From positions 1-64,000 of the forward strand of contig JANXTS010000027.1 of the NCBI GenBank assembly GCA_025352265.1: 64,000 nt of DNA. The letters run 5' to 3'. Source of the stretch: Variovorax sp. (GTDB lineage: Bacteria; Pseudomonadota; Gammaproteobacteria; Burkholderiales; Burkholderiaceae_C). Numbering within the stretch: position 1 is the stretch's first letter; the number at the start of each line of letters is the position of its first letter. The notes beneath the pieces were generated by a model. The model saw only the letters and a program-made list of their open reading frames with translations. It was not told where the DNA came from and ran no database searches. Made by a program: the position numbers and the translations under genes. Shown here piece after piece: positions 1 to 8,807 of the stretch.

Positions 1-1
1 T

Positions 2-913
2 ACGGACAGCAAGATCCAGGTGCAGTTGAAGTCGGATCATCAATCGAGCTCGCTCAGCCTGGGGCACATCACGCGCATCGAGGACAACCAGGGGCGCAAG
101 GACGCGCGCGGCGAAGGGTTCGAGTTGAGGACCGATGGGCATGGGGCGGTGCGGGCAGCCATGGGGTTGTTGATTACGACCGAGGGCAGGGGGAATGCGG
201 CAGGGGCGGTCAAGGACATGGACGAGACGGTCGAACGCCTGAGGGCCGCACAAGGCCAACATGCTCAATTGGCCGAAGCCGCGCAGACCCACAAGGCGCA
301 GGACAAAGCCAACGACCAGGACGTGGTGCAGCGCGCGCTGACAGAACAAAACAAATCAATCGAAGGCAAGCCCGCAAGCGGTGACGCTGACTCCGCCACC
401 TTCCCTGAACTCAATGCACCGCACCTGGTGCTGTCCAGCCCGGCGGGCATCGAAGTCACTACGCCCGTCAGCATCCACCTGCACACCGGCGAACACACCG
501 CGATCACCAGCCAGGGCCACACCAGCCTGAGCATCGCCAAGCGTTGGCTCGCCAGCGCGGCTGAGGGCATCCGCGTCTTTACGCACAAGCAGGGCATCAA
601 GCTCATTGCCAGCGACGACCCCATCGGGATCCAGGCACACAAGAACGAGGTGGTGCTGATCGCGCACAAGGACGTGCGCATGGTGAGCGTGAACGGCGAG
701 ATCCACGTCACGGCCAGGAAGAAGGTGGTGGTGATCGGTGGTGGGAGCTACAGCGAATGGAGTGCGACGGGGATCACGCACGGGACGGCGGGGACATGGC
801 TGGAGCATGCGGCGTTGCATGCGCAGGTCGGACCGATGCAGAGAGTGGTGGAGATGCCGCAATTTGCTCGCGGCGAATTCAATTCAAAAAACAAGTTCTC
901 GCCCTCGGCCTGA
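2..913 (+). CDS. VgrG spike protein of type VI secretion, C-terminal part (5' end outside window)
   Basis: The reading frame is open from the left edge, so this is the 3' part of a larger gene. The visible 303 residues begin in the conserved region after the gp27/gp5-like core (QLKSDHQSSSLSLGHITR) and continue into a DUF2345-type domain: a helical linker at about residues 75-110, then a repetitive Thr/Ile/His-rich beta region that in the family forms the needle extension. VgrG trimers tip the T6SS tube and carry effectors. The next gene follows after 13 bp and encodes an M23-peptidase-like protein, the usual place for a VgrG cargo effector. No other T6SS structural gene lies in the window. 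The identification rests on motif recognition. Confidence 0.9.
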   Translation, partial: TDSKIQVQLKSDHQSSSLSLGHITRIEDNQGRKDARGEGFELRTDGHGAVRAAMGLLITTEGRGNAAGAVKDMDETVERLRAAQGQHAQLAEAAQTHKAQDKANDQDVVQRALTEQNKSIEGKPASGDADSATFPELNAPHLVLSSPAGIEVTTPVSIHLHTGEHTAITSQGHTSLSIAKRWLASAAEGIRVFTHKQGIKLIASDDPIGIQAHKNEVVLIAHKDVRMVSVNGEIHVTARKKVVVIGGGSYSEWSATGITHGTAGTWLEHAALHAQVGPMQRVVEMPQFARGEFNSKNKFSPSA

Positions 914-926
914 AGAAAGCACCCTC

Positions 927-2324
927 ATGATCATCAGCCCGCCCTTTCTGCCGACGCCTAACGTCGAAGACGACCTTTTTGTGACCGCTGCGATGCCAGA
1001 TGCCATCGACAAGGCGCCCGGATCGGGCGGTGCCCCGCTGGGGTCTTACCCGCTGACAACCTCCATGACCTGGCACAACGGCCTTCACATCACGGCCCCG
1101 CGCGCAGTGAACCGCGCGTTGCCCGTGCGCGCTATCGCAGACGGCACCGTCATCTTCAAAAGAGAGCCGGTCCCTGCAAATAAAAAACCCAACGACCCTC
1201 AAAACTACAACCCCTACGGCATCGAACCCGCCTGGACCGACAACGGCATCGTCATCGTTCGCCACACCACAGAGATTGGGGCGACCGGTACGGCTGGCAC
1301 AGCTGTCACTTATTTCAGCGTGTACATGCACCTGTCCAGCGTCGGCGCTGCCGTTGCAGAAAACAAGCCCATCTGGCGCAAGGATGCGATCGGCGAGAGC
1401 GGCCAGATTCTCGGAAGTCCCAACCAGATTCACTTCGAGATCTGCCTCGACCCCACCAACCTGAAAAATCTGATGGGTACGGCACGCGCCACCTCATGGA
1501 TCGACCCCGAAACAGTTCCCACTGCGGATGGGCGCACCGACAGCGTATTCGGCAGCGTTTACGTCTACCTGCCAGCCGGCACCCCCAGCCGTACCACCGC
1601 GCCAACAAATCATTTGCAAACCGGCGGGGCCACCGCAGGAACTGGCCACGCAGTGGCCAACACGCTGAACCAGGCCCAGTGGGTCGAAATCCGTTATGAC
1701 CGCGGGAGCGCCACCCTCAGCAGCTATCGCGCGACCAGCAGCACGGCGCTCAACAAGGAGGTCGGCGACCCCATCGGCAACAGCAACCTTGAACCCAACG
1801 GCGAATACGGCTTGTACAACGAAGCCAACACGCGCCACACCCATGCCTTTGCCTCAGGCGCTACCAGCAGTCCCAGCGGCTGGTATGAGTTATTGCGCTT
1901 CGGGCGCAACATCGGCACCGACCCTCTGCCCGCCAATGCGGCCCACTGGCGCAAGATTCCCACCGATGTCGGCACCGTCTGGGCCGACCTCAACGCCCCA
2001 GGCACCCGGAAATTCAGCGACGCCGACTTTCCGGCCTTCAAAGGGTGGAACTGCTTTGACGACGACCCCAGCCCCGACAACCAGCGCTGCGGTCGTATTG
2101 AACAACCCGCCCTGTGTCAGTCACCCCAGCCTCAACAACCGCACCGCATTCCCCTTCAAGATCCCCGGCACCACTTCCGGCTTGAACCCCGCCCCTTCAA
2201 AGTCTTTCAGCCACTTGTCGGGTGTGATGAGCGGGTAGTCGCTGGCAAAAAGAATTCGGTCTTTGAGCAACGTGTTGGCGTACTGCACCAACTGCTTCGG
2301 AAAGTATTTCGGGCTCCAACCTGA
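927..2324 (+). CDS. M23-peptidase-like T6SS effector, apparently truncated at its C-terminus
   Basis: I place the start at the ATG at 927, 13 bp after vgrG and preceded by GAAGAAAG. Residues about 45-190 resemble an M23 (LytM-like) murein endopeptidase: a WHNGLHI motif, an ADGTV segment, a YMHLS motif and a final NQIHFEI motif. Classical M23 enzymes have HxGxD and HxH zinc ligands; here they read HNGLH and QIH, so activity is uncertain. The second half, to about residue 390 (ending near PSPDNQRC), looks like the conserved tail of this effector family. From about 2095 the frame turns low-complexity and then reads antisense through the 3' end of the amidohydrolase gene, so the last 70-odd residues are probably not native. 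No immunity gene follows. A cell-wall-targeting role is inferred. Confidence 0.65.
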   Translation: MIISPPFLPTPNVEDDLFVTAAMPDAIDKAPGSGGAPLGSYPLTTSMTWHNGLHITAPRAVNRALPVRAIADGTVIFKREPVPANKKPNDPQNYNPYGIEPAWTDNGIVIVRHTTEIGATGTAGTAVTYFSVYMHLSSVGAAVAENKPIWRKDAIGESGQILGSPNQIHFEICLDPTNLKNLMGTARATSWIDPETVPTADGRTDSVFGSVYVYLPAGTPSRTTAPTNHLQTGGATAGTGHAVANTLNQAQWVEIRYDRGSATLSSYRATSSTALNKEVGDPIGNSNLEPNGEYGLYNEANTRHTHAFASGATSSPSGWYELLRFGRNIGTDPLPANAAHWRKIPTDVGTVWADLNAPGTRKFSDADFPAFKGWNCFDDDPSPDNQRCGRIEQPALCQSPQPQQPHRIPLQDPRHHFRLEPRPFKVFQPLVGCDERVVAGKKNSVFEQRVGVLHQLLRKVFRAPT

Positions 2325-2984
2325 CAAGTCGATCCATACGTTGGGCTTGTGCGTCGCCACGCTCAAGGCTTCGTCTTGCCACGGAAAACTGGGGTGCGCC
2401 ATGACGATCTGCATGTCCGGAAAGTCGATCGCCACATCATCCAGGTGCATCGGGTTGCTGTACTCCAACCGCAGTCCGCCGCCGCAACGCATGCCCGAGC
2501 CGATGCCGCTGTGACCCGTGTGAAAGACAGCAGGCAGACCGTATTCGGCGATCACTTCGTACAGCGGCCACGCCATCTTGTCGTACGGATGAAAGGCCTG
2601 CATCGTCGGGTGGAACTTGAAGCCCTTCACACCGTAGTCTTCGATCAACCGTCGTGCCTCGCGTACCCCCATTTTTCCCTTGTGCGGATCGATGCTGGCA
2701 AAGGCAATCATGATGTCGCTGTTCTTCTGCGCAGCCTCGGCGATCTCTTCATTCGGGATGCGCCGGCGACCGGTGTTCGACTCGGCATCGACCATGAACA
2801 TCACCAGCCCGATCTTGCGTTCACGGTAGTGGTCGATGCTCTCCTGGATGGTCGGCCGCTTGCCGGCCTTGAAGTATTTATCGGCCGCGCGGTCGTACTC
2901 CTCGCCGTAGTTGTCGAACGGGTTCCAGCAGCTGATTTCGGCGTGTGTATGGGTGTCGATGGCGACGAGATTGGCGTGATCCAT
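2121..2984 (-). CDS. Amidohydrolase (Amidohydro_2 family), candidate retro-Claisen beta-ketoacyl-CoA hydrolase
   Basis: A 287-residue amidohydrolase. The ATG at 2984 is chosen because AAAGGAG lies about 9 nt upstream; an in-frame start 14 codons earlier lacks this. The TIM-barrel metal motifs are visible: HTH at residues 12-14, FHP near 124, a HTGH motif near 155-158, AHPSFPWQ at 196-203 and FASDYPL near 246-252. It is divergent from the crotonase-CoA-ligase operon and shares its promoter region. In actinobacterial p-hydroxycinnamate clusters an amidohydrolase-family protein (CouO) hydrolyses 4-hydroxyphenyl-beta-ketoacyl-CoA, releasing the aromatic acid. The neighbours here (ligase, hydratase, dehydrogenase) match that pathway, so the same role is proposed. 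Family is clear; substrate is inference. Confidence 0.82.
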   Translation of the reverse strand: MDHANLVAIDTHTHAEISCWNPFDNYGEEYDRAADKYFKAGKRPTIQESIDHYRERKIGLVMFMVDAESNTGRRRIPNEEIAEAAQKNSDIMIAFASIDPHKGKMGVREARRLIEDYGVKGFKFHPTMQAFHPYDKMAWPLYEVIAEYGLPAVFHTGHSGIGSGMRCGGGLRLEYSNPMHLDDVAIDFPDMQIVMAHPSFPWQDEALSVATHKPNVWIDLSGWSPKYFPKQLVQYANTLLKDRILFASDYPLITPDKWLKDFEGAGFKPEVVPGILKGNAVRLLRLG

Positions 2985-3053
2985 GGCGCGGTCTCCTTTT
3001 GTGTTCGGGCTGAGGGTAAGTCCCAATGTCGCGGTCTACATTGCGCCTTGAAT

Positions 3054-3072
3054 TGGTTATCTTGCATAACCA
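3054..3072. promoter_or_regulatory. Palindromic operator in the divergent amidohydrolase/crotonase promoter
   Basis: TGGTTATCTTGCATAACCA is a perfect 7-bp inverted repeat (TGGTTAT/ATAACCA) around 5 bp. It sits 69 bp upstream of the amidohydrolase start and 27 bp upstream of the crotonase start. Size and symmetry fit a MarR dimer. The MarR gene at 13187 closes the same operon and is the obvious candidate to bind it, relieved by an aroyl-CoA or phenolic ligand as known for CouR-like regulators. Binding is inferred. Confidence 0.6.
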
Positions 3073-3099
3073 TAATCGAAGCCAACACGGATTGCAATC

Positions 3100-3873
3100 A
3101 TGACTCACCCCGATCTCCATCTCGAAATCCTCGACGACGTCGCCGTGGTACGTCTCACACGCGGCGCCAAGCGCAACGCGCTGTCAGACGGCCTCATCCT
3201 GGCCCTGCGCGACGCCTTCGAAAGCCTGCCCGACGCGGTGCGCGCCGCGGTCGTCGACGGCGAAGGCCCGCACTTCTGCGCCGGCCTCGACCTAAGCGAG
3301 TTGAAAGAACGGGATGCCGGGCAAGGCATGAAGCATTCGCGCATGTGGCACGCCGCTTTGGAGCGTGTGCAATACGGGCCGGTTCCTGTCATCGCGGCGC
3401 TGCACGGTGCGGTGGTCGGCGGCGGGCTCGAGCTGGCCAGCGCCTGCCACATTCGCGTGGCCGACGCCTCGACCTTCTATGCGCTGCCCGAAGGCTCGCG
3501 CGGCATATTCGTCGGCGGCGGCGGTTCGGTGCGCATCCCCAAGCTCATCGGCGTGGCCCGCATGACCGACATGATGCTCACAGGGCGCGTCTACAACGCC
3601 GAAGACGGCGAGCGCGCCGGCTTCGCGCAATACCTGGTACCCGAGGGCACTGCCTTCGACAAGGCACTCGAGCTCGCCATGCGCGTGGCCCAGAACGCGC
3701 CGCTCACCAACTACGCGCTGATGCACGCGCTGCCGCGCATCGCCGAACAACCTGCCGACCAGGGTTTCTTCACCGAAGCGCTGATCGCCGGCATTGCACA
3801 AAGCGCCCCCGAAGCCAAGGAACGCGTGCGCGACTTCCTCGAAGGCCGCGCAGCCAAGGTCGCCAAGTCATGA
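3100..3873 (+). CDS. Crotonase/enoyl-CoA hydratase family protein
   Basis: A 257-residue crotonase-fold protein of normal family length. The oxyanion-hole segments are seen at residues 60-65 (CAGLDL) and 103-113 (GAVVGGGLELA). Glu111 and Glu131 fall where the two catalytic glutamates of hydratases lie, supporting water addition to an enoyl-CoA. It is the first gene of the operon and its end overlaps the CoA-ligase start in an ATGA, so the two are translationally coupled. In context it should hydrate a hydroxycinnamoyl-CoA to the beta-hydroxy-acyl-CoA. It could instead be a hydratase-lyase (Ech) that releases the aldehyde directly, but no vanillin-type aldehyde dehydrogenase is nearby and an SDR is present, which favours the hydratase reading. 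Confidence 0.85.
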   Translation: MTHPDLHLEILDDVAVVRLTRGAKRNALSDGLILALRDAFESLPDAVRAAVVDGEGPHFCAGLDLSELKERDAGQGMKHSRMWHAALERVQYGPVPVIAALHGAVVGGGLELASACHIRVADASTFYALPEGSRGIFVGGGGSVRIPKLIGVARMTDMMLTGRVYNAEDGERAGFAQYLVPEGTAFDKALELAMRVAQNAPLTNYALMHALPRIAEQPADQGFFTEALIAGIAQSAPEAKERVRDFLEGRAAKVAKS

Positions 3874-5750
3874 GCACGAGCGCAGCCCCCAAGTACCGTT
3901 CGCTGGCCTTCGGCGTCACGCGCGGGGTGTTGCGCGAAGGCGCGTCGGGCACGCGCTATCTCAGTGCCGAAGCACCGTTGGCGTCGAGCACCGAACGCAT
4001 GACCGACTGCCTGGTGCATTGGGCCGAAGTCGCGCCCGATCGCACCTTCATCGCGCGCCGCGAACGCAACGCAGAGGGCGGCACCGGCGAGTGGCGTCAT
4101 GTGACCTTTGCCGAGGCACTGCAGCACGCGCGCCGCATCGGGCAGGCGCTGCTCGATCGCGGGCTGAGCGCCGATCGGCCGCTCGCCATCCTGAGCGAAA
4201 ACGGTATCGAACACGCGCTCCTCGCGCTGGGTGCGCTCTACGTCGGCGTGCCGCACTGCTCGGTGTCGCCGCCCTACTCCGTCGTCAGCCAGGACTTCGA
4301 AAAATTGCGCCACGTGCTCGATACGTTAACGCCCGGCCTGATGTTCGCGAGCGACGCAGCGCGCTTCGGTCGCGCGATCGTTGCGGCGGTGCCGGCCGAC
4401 ACCGAGGTCGTGCTGGGCGAAGGCTCGATCGAAGGGCGCGCTACGCTGTCTTTCGCCGAGCTCGATGCCACCGTCGCGACCCCTGCTGTCGATGCCGCGA
4501 TGCGCGCCACCGGGCCCGACACGATCGTCAAGTTTCTGTTCACATCGGGCTCGACCAAGCTGCCGAAAGCGGTCATCAACACGCACCGCATGTGGTGCGC
4601 CAACCAGCAGCAGTTGCGCCAGTCGATTCCGGCGCTGGAAGACGAGCCGCCGGTGCTGATCGACTGGCTGCCGTGGAACCACACCTTCGGCGGCAACCAC
4701 AACGTGGGCATCGTGCTAGCCAACGGCGGCACGCTTTATATCGACGATGGCAAGCCGACGCCGTCGGGCATGGCCGAGACGCTGCGCAACCTGCGCGAGA
4801 TCGCGCCGACCATGTACTTCAACGTGCCGACCGGTTTCGAAGCCATCGCCAACGCGATGGAAACCGATACCGTCCTGCGCAAGAAACTGCTCTCGCGCGT
4901 GAAGATGTTTTTCTACGCCGGTGCCGCGCTGTCGCAGCCAATCTGGGACAGCCTGCATCGCACGCAGGAAGCCGAAGTCGGCGAACGCATCGTGATGGGC
5001 ACCGGGCTCGGCATGACCGAATCGTCGCCCTTCGCGCTCTACATAACCAGCCCCCAGGTGTCGTCCGGCGATCTGGGTCTGCCGGCACCCGGCATCGACT
5101 TGAAGCTCGTCGAGGTCGACGGCAAGACCGAGGTGCGCTACCGCGGCCCCAACATCACACCCGGCTACTGGCGCGCGCCGGAAGCCACGGCTGAAGCCTT
5201 CGACGAAGAAGGCTTCTTCTGCACCGGCGATGCCGTCACCTGGATCGACCCCGACAACATCCACAAAGGCCTGCGCTTCGACGGCCGCATCGCCGAGGAC
5301 TTCAAGCTGGCGACCGGCACCTTCGTGAGCGTCGGCCCGCTGCGCGCGAAGATCATCGCGGCCGGCACGCCCTACATCCAGGATGTGGTGCTCACTGGCA
5401 TCAACCTAAAGGAAGTCGGCGCGCTGATCTTCCCGACGCAGGCGGTGCGCAAACTCGCCGGCTTGCCCACCGATACGCCAATGCAAGCCGTGCTGCAGAG
5501 CGAGCCGGTGCAGACCTACTTTCAGGACGTGATCGACACGCTGGCGCAGCACGCGACCGGCAGCGCCAATCGCATCGCCCGCGCGCATCTTGTCGCCGTC
5601 CCGCCCTCGATCGACAAGGGCGAGGTGACAGACAAGGGTTCCATCAACCAGCGCTCGGTGCTGAAGCATCGCGCGGCGGAAGTCGAGGCGCTGCATGCGG
5701 GCTCGTTGCCGTACACCTTGCAACCGACACCCCAAGGACACAAACAATGA
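3870..5750 (+). CDS. fcs: Feruloyl-CoA synthase (hydroxycinnamate-CoA ligase)
   Basis: A 626-residue acyl-adenylate-forming enzyme that activates hydroxycinnamates with ATP and CoA. The phosphate-binding loop TSGSTKLPK is at residues 225-233, the WLPWNHTFGGNH segment near 266-277 is typical of feruloyl-CoA synthases, and the GTGLGMTES adenylation motif is near 377-385, followed by YRGPNITPGYW and the hinge region. The start is the ATG at 3870, which overlaps the crotonase stop; the long upstream open frame is antisense to the amidohydrolase and is not part of the gene. The SDR gene begins within its stop codon (ATGA), so ligase, hydratase and dehydrogenase form one coupled unit. Exact substrate preference (ferulate, coumarate, caffeate) cannot be read from the sequence. 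Confidence 0.9.
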   Translation: MSTSAAPKYRSLAFGVTRGVLREGASGTRYLSAEAPLASSTERMTDCLVHWAEVAPDRTFIARRERNAEGGTGEWRHVTFAEALQHARRIGQALLDRGLSADRPLAILSENGIEHALLALGALYVGVPHCSVSPPYSVVSQDFEKLRHVLDTLTPGLMFASDAARFGRAIVAAVPADTEVVLGEGSIEGRATLSFAELDATVATPAVDAAMRATGPDTIVKFLFTSGSTKLPKAVINTHRMWCANQQQLRQSIPALEDEPPVLIDWLPWNHTFGGNHNVGIVLANGGTLYIDDGKPTPSGMAETLRNLREIAPTMYFNVPTGFEAIANAMETDTVLRKKLLSRVKMFFYAGAALSQPIWDSLHRTQEAEVGERIVMGTGLGMTESSPFALYITSPQVSSGDLGLPAPGIDLKLVEVDGKTEVRYRGPNITPGYWRAPEATAEAFDEEGFFCTGDAVTWIDPDNIHKGLRFDGRIAEDFKLATGTFVSVGPLRAKIIAAGTPYIQDVVLTGINLKEVGALIFPTQAVRKLAGLPTDTPMQAVLQSEPVQTYFQDVIDTLAQHATGSANRIARAHLVAVPPSIDKGEVTDKGSINQRSVLKHRAAEVEALHAGSLPYTLQPTPQGHKQ

Positions 5751-6532
5751 AGATCGAAGGACAAGCCGCACTGGTCACAGGCGGCGCATCGGGCCTTGGC
5801 GAAGCAACTGCACGCGAGCTGGCGCGCCTGGGTGCCAAGGTCGCGGTGCTCGACCGCAATGCCGAACTCGCGGCGAAGGTCGCAGCCGACATCGAAAAAG
5901 AGTTTGGAGACGGCCGCGTGGTGGCGTGCGCGTGCGACATCACTGACACCGCGAGCGTCATCGCTGCGCTCGACAAAGCCGCCGCTGCGCACGGTCCGGC
6001 GCGCATCCTGATGAACGTCGCGGGCATCGGCAGCGCGAAACGCATCGTCGGCAAAGACGGCAATCCGGCGCCGCTCGAAGACTTCGTGCGCGTGGTCAAC
6101 ATCAACCTGATCGGCGGCTACAACATGGCTCGCCTGTTTGCCGCGGCCTGCGCCAAACTCGATCCGCTGGACAACGGCGAGCGCGGCGTGATGCTCTTCA
6201 CCGCTTCCGTCGCCGCCTTCGACGGACAAGTGGGGCAGCAGGCGTACAGCGCATCCAAGGGTGGCCTGGTCGGCATGACCTTGCCGATGGCGCGCGACTT
6301 GGCGCAACACGCCATCCGCGTGTGCACCATCGCTCCGGGCCTGTTCGCCACGCCGTTGCTGATGGAGCTGCCCGAACCGGTGCAAAAATCGCTGGCTGCA
6401 TCGATCCCGTTTCCGCCGCGGCTCGGCAAGCCTTCGGAGTTCGCCGAGCTGGCCTGTCACATCGTCACCAACGGCCATTTAAATGGCGAAGTGATTCGCC
6501 TGGACGGCGCGCTGCGCATGGCGCCGCGCTGA
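5747..6532 (+). CDS. SDR-family 3-hydroxyacyl-CoA dehydrogenase
   Basis: A 261-residue short-chain dehydrogenase. The cofactor-binding TGGASGLG is at residues 11-18, NVAG at 90-93, Ser153 and the YSASK catalytic motif (Tyr167, Lys171). It resembles the HSD17B10/type II 3-hydroxyacyl-CoA dehydrogenase group (Asp36 after the second strand suggests NAD over NADP). The start overlaps the ligase stop. In the operon it would oxidise the beta-hydroxy-acyl-CoA made by the crotonase to the beta-keto-acyl-CoA, the substrate proposed for the divergent amidohydrolase. The family call is firm, the substrate inferred. Confidence 0.85.
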   Translation: MKIEGQAALVTGGASGLGEATARELARLGAKVAVLDRNAELAAKVAADIEKEFGDGRVVACACDITDTASVIAALDKAAAAHGPARILMNVAGIGSAKRIVGKDGNPAPLEDFVRVVNINLIGGYNMARLFAAACAKLDPLDNGERGVMLFTASVAAFDGQVGQQAYSASKGGLVGMTLPMARDLAQHAIRVCTIAPGLFATPLLMELPEPVQKSLAASIPFPPRLGKPSEFAELACHIVTNGHLNGEVIRLDGALRMAPR

Positions 6533-6584
6533 AGTCACGGCCACCGGCTTCGCATTTCAATTCGTTCCCCCTGGAAACAGTCAG

Positions 6585-7718
6585 ATGAAGTTCACCAAAA
6601 CCATCCTTGCCACCGCCTTCGCGTTCATGACCGCAGCCGCCCATGCCGACATCACCATCGGCGTGGTGCAACCCCTGACTGGCCCGGCCTCCGGCCTGGG
6701 CATTCCCGTCAAGAATGCTGTCGCCCTGTGGCCCAAGACCATCGCCGGTGAAACTCTCAAGGTCATCGTGCTCGACGACGCCAGCGACCCGACGGCCGGC
6801 GTCAAGGCGACGCAGCGGCTCATCACCGAAGACAAGGTCGACGTACTGGTCGGCTCGACCGCCACGCCGGTCGCGATTCCGATGGCCGAAGTGGCGGCCG
6901 AGTCGGGCACGCCGCAGATCTCGACCGCGCCCGCCGCCCTGCCGCCTGGCAAGGACAAGTGGATGTTCCGCCTGCCGCAATCGAACGCGGTGATGGCAGT
7001 CGCGGTCGTCGGCCACATGAAGAAGATGGGCGTCAAGACGGTCGGCTTCCTCGGCTACACCGATGCCTACGGCGAAGGCTGGTTGAAAGACTTCACGGCA
7101 GAAGCTGAAAAGAACGGCATCAAGATCGTCGGCACCGAGCGCTTCGCACGCGCTGACACCAGCGTGACCGCGCAAGCGCTCAAGCTCACTTCGGCCAACC
7201 CCGACGCCATCCTCATCGTCGCCTCGGGCAGCGGTGCGGGCATGCCGCAAAAAGCCATCATGGAGCGCGGCTTCAAGGGCAAGGTCTACCAGACCCACGC
7301 CGCCGCCACGCAAGACTTGATGCGCACGGCAGGCAAGGATGCCGATGGCGCCTACGTGGTCTCCGGACCGGCCGTGATCGCCGAACAACTGCCCGACAGC
7401 CATCCGTCGAAGAAGATGGCGATCGCCTTCGTCGAGACCTACGAGAAGGCCTACGGCCCGGGTTCGCGCAACCAGTTCGCCGGCCACGGGTCGGACGCGC
7501 TGGTCGTGCTCGAAAAGGCCGTGCCGATCGCGCTCAAGAAGGGCAAGCCCGGCACGCCGGAATTCCGCGCCGCGCTGCGCGATGCGCTCGAAACCATGGG
7601 CCGCACGGTGCTCGCGCACGGCGTCATCAACTGGTCGCCGACCGACCATTGGGGCTACACCAACGAGACCGGTGTGATGCTGAAAGTGATCGACGGCAAG
7701 TTCAAGGTCGAGCAGTAA
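6585..7718 (+). CDS. Liv-type ABC transporter, periplasmic substrate-binding protein
   Basis: A 377-residue type I periplasmic binding protein (Peripla_BP_6 family). A Sec signal peptide of about 21 residues ends at an AHA site, and the mature protein starts [19 protein letters not shown], the usual opening of LivK-like proteins. It lies 52 bp after the SDR gene, before the transporter membrane and ATPase genes. Such binding proteins next to hydroxycinnamate ligases (as in the Cou system of Rhodopseudomonas) carry aromatic acids rather than branched-chain amino acids, so uptake of a phenylpropanoid or aromatic acid is the likely job. The ligand is inferred from context. Confidence 0.88.
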   Translation: MKFTKTILATAFAFMTAAAHADITIGVVQPLTGPASGLGIPVKNAVALWPKTIAGETLKVIVLDDASDPTAGVKATQRLITEDKVDVLVGSTATPVAIPMAEVAAESGTPQISTAPAALPPGKDKWMFRLPQSNAVMAVAVVGHMKKMGVKTVGFLGYTDAYGEGWLKDFTAEAEKNGIKIVGTERFARADTSVTAQALKLTSANPDAILIVASGSGAGMPQKAIMERGFKGKVYQTHAAATQDLMRTAGKDADGAYVVSGPAVIAEQLPDSHPSKKMAIAFVETYEKAYGPGSRNQFAGHGSDALVVLEKAVPIALKKGKPGTPEFRAALRDALETMGRTVLAHGVINWSPTDHWGYTNETGVMLKVIDGKFKVEQ

Positions 7719-7753
7719 AAAACACACGAAGAGAAAGACGGCTCCGCCACGCT

Positions 7754-8806
7754 ATGGATTTTTCGATCGCCAGCATCCTGACGCTGGACGGGCTCACCAA
7801 CGGCGCGATCTACGCGTTGTTGGGCATGGGCATCGTGCTCGTGTTCACGGTCACCCGTGTCATCTTTATTCCCCAGGGTGAGTTCGTCGCGTACGGGGCG
7901 CTTACCCTGGCCATCTTTCAGACCGGCAAGGTGCCGGGGACGGTGTGGCTGCTGCTCATCCTGGCGACGGTCGCGGCGCTGATGGAGCTGGTCACGACGT
8001 GGCGGCATCGCGGTGGCAATGCCGCAGCGGCCGCGCCGGCTTTCAAGGCAGCGCTCAAGACCTTCGTCATTCCGGCGGTGATCTGCGCGGTGTCGGCCTG
8101 GGCCGGCCCGCGCAATCTGCCGTTGGCGGCGCAGGCGTTGCTCACGATCTGCATCGTGACGGCCTTCGGGCCGCTGGTGTACCGCGTGGCGTACCAATCG
8201 CTGGCTGGATCGAGCTCGCTGGTGCTGCTGATCGTCTCGGTCGGCGTGCACTTCGCGATGACCGGACTGGGCCTGTTGTTCTTCGGCGCCGAAGGCTTTC
8301 GCAACCCGTCGTTCTGGGATGTGCGCTATGCACTCGGCCCGCTCAACCTGAGTGGGCAGACCATCATCATCTTCGGTGCATCGGCGGCGCTCATCGTGCT
8401 GCTGTGGCTCTTCTTCGAGCGCAGCCTGTACGGCAAGGCGCTGCGTGCGACGGCGGTCAACCGGCTCGGTGCGCGGCTCATGGGCATCTCGACGCAGAAC
8501 GCCGGGCAGCTCACCTTCGCGATGGCGGGACTCATCGGCGCGCTGTCGGGCCTGCTCATCGGGCCCACCACCACGATCTTCTACGACTCGGGGTTTCTCA
8601 TCGGCCTCAAAGGTTTCGTGGCAGGCGTGATCGCCGGCCTGTCGAGCTATCCCGGCGCGCTCCTCGGTGCGCTGGCGGTCGGCATCATCGAATCATTCGG
8701 CTCGTTCTGGGCCAGTGCTTTCAAGGAAGTAATCGTGTTCACCATCATCCTGCCGGTGCTGCTATGGCGCTCGCTGGCCAGCGGTGGATCGGACGAGGAG
8801 CACTGA
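7754..8806 (+). CDS. Liv-type ABC transporter permease (LivH-like)
   Basis: A 350-residue inner-membrane permease. The start at the ATG at 7754 gives the standard LivH beginning ([23 protein letters not shown]). Eight or so hydrophobic segments follow; the EAA-like cytoplasmic loop with [15 protein letters not shown] sits near residues 230-245. An Ala-rich polar insert between the second and third membrane segments (about residues 80-100) makes it longer than the roughly 290 residues usual for LivH. It pairs with the LivM half of the next gene to form the channel. Confidence 0.88.
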   Translation: MDFSIASILTLDGLTNGAIYALLGMGIVLVFTVTRVIFIPQGEFVAYGALTLAIFQTGKVPGTVWLLLILATVAALMELVTTWRHRGGNAAAAAPAFKAALKTFVIPAVICAVSAWAGPRNLPLAAQALLTICIVTAFGPLVYRVAYQSLAGSSSLVLLIVSVGVHFAMTGLGLLFFGAEGFRNPSFWDVRYALGPLNLSGQTIIIFGASAALIVLLWLFFERSLYGKALRATAVNRLGARLMGISTQNAGQLTFAMAGLIGALSGLLIGPTTTIFYDSGFLIGLKGFVAGVIAGLSSYPGALLGALAVGIIESFGSFWASAFKEVIVFTIILPVLLWRSLASGGSDEEH

Positions 8807-8807
8807 C

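Noticed and set aside
2349..3869. Long open frame upstream of the feruloyl-CoA synthase start.
   Set aside because: It is antisense to the amidohydrolase and overlaps the crotonase; the ATG at 3870 has clear coupling and the family's N-terminus.
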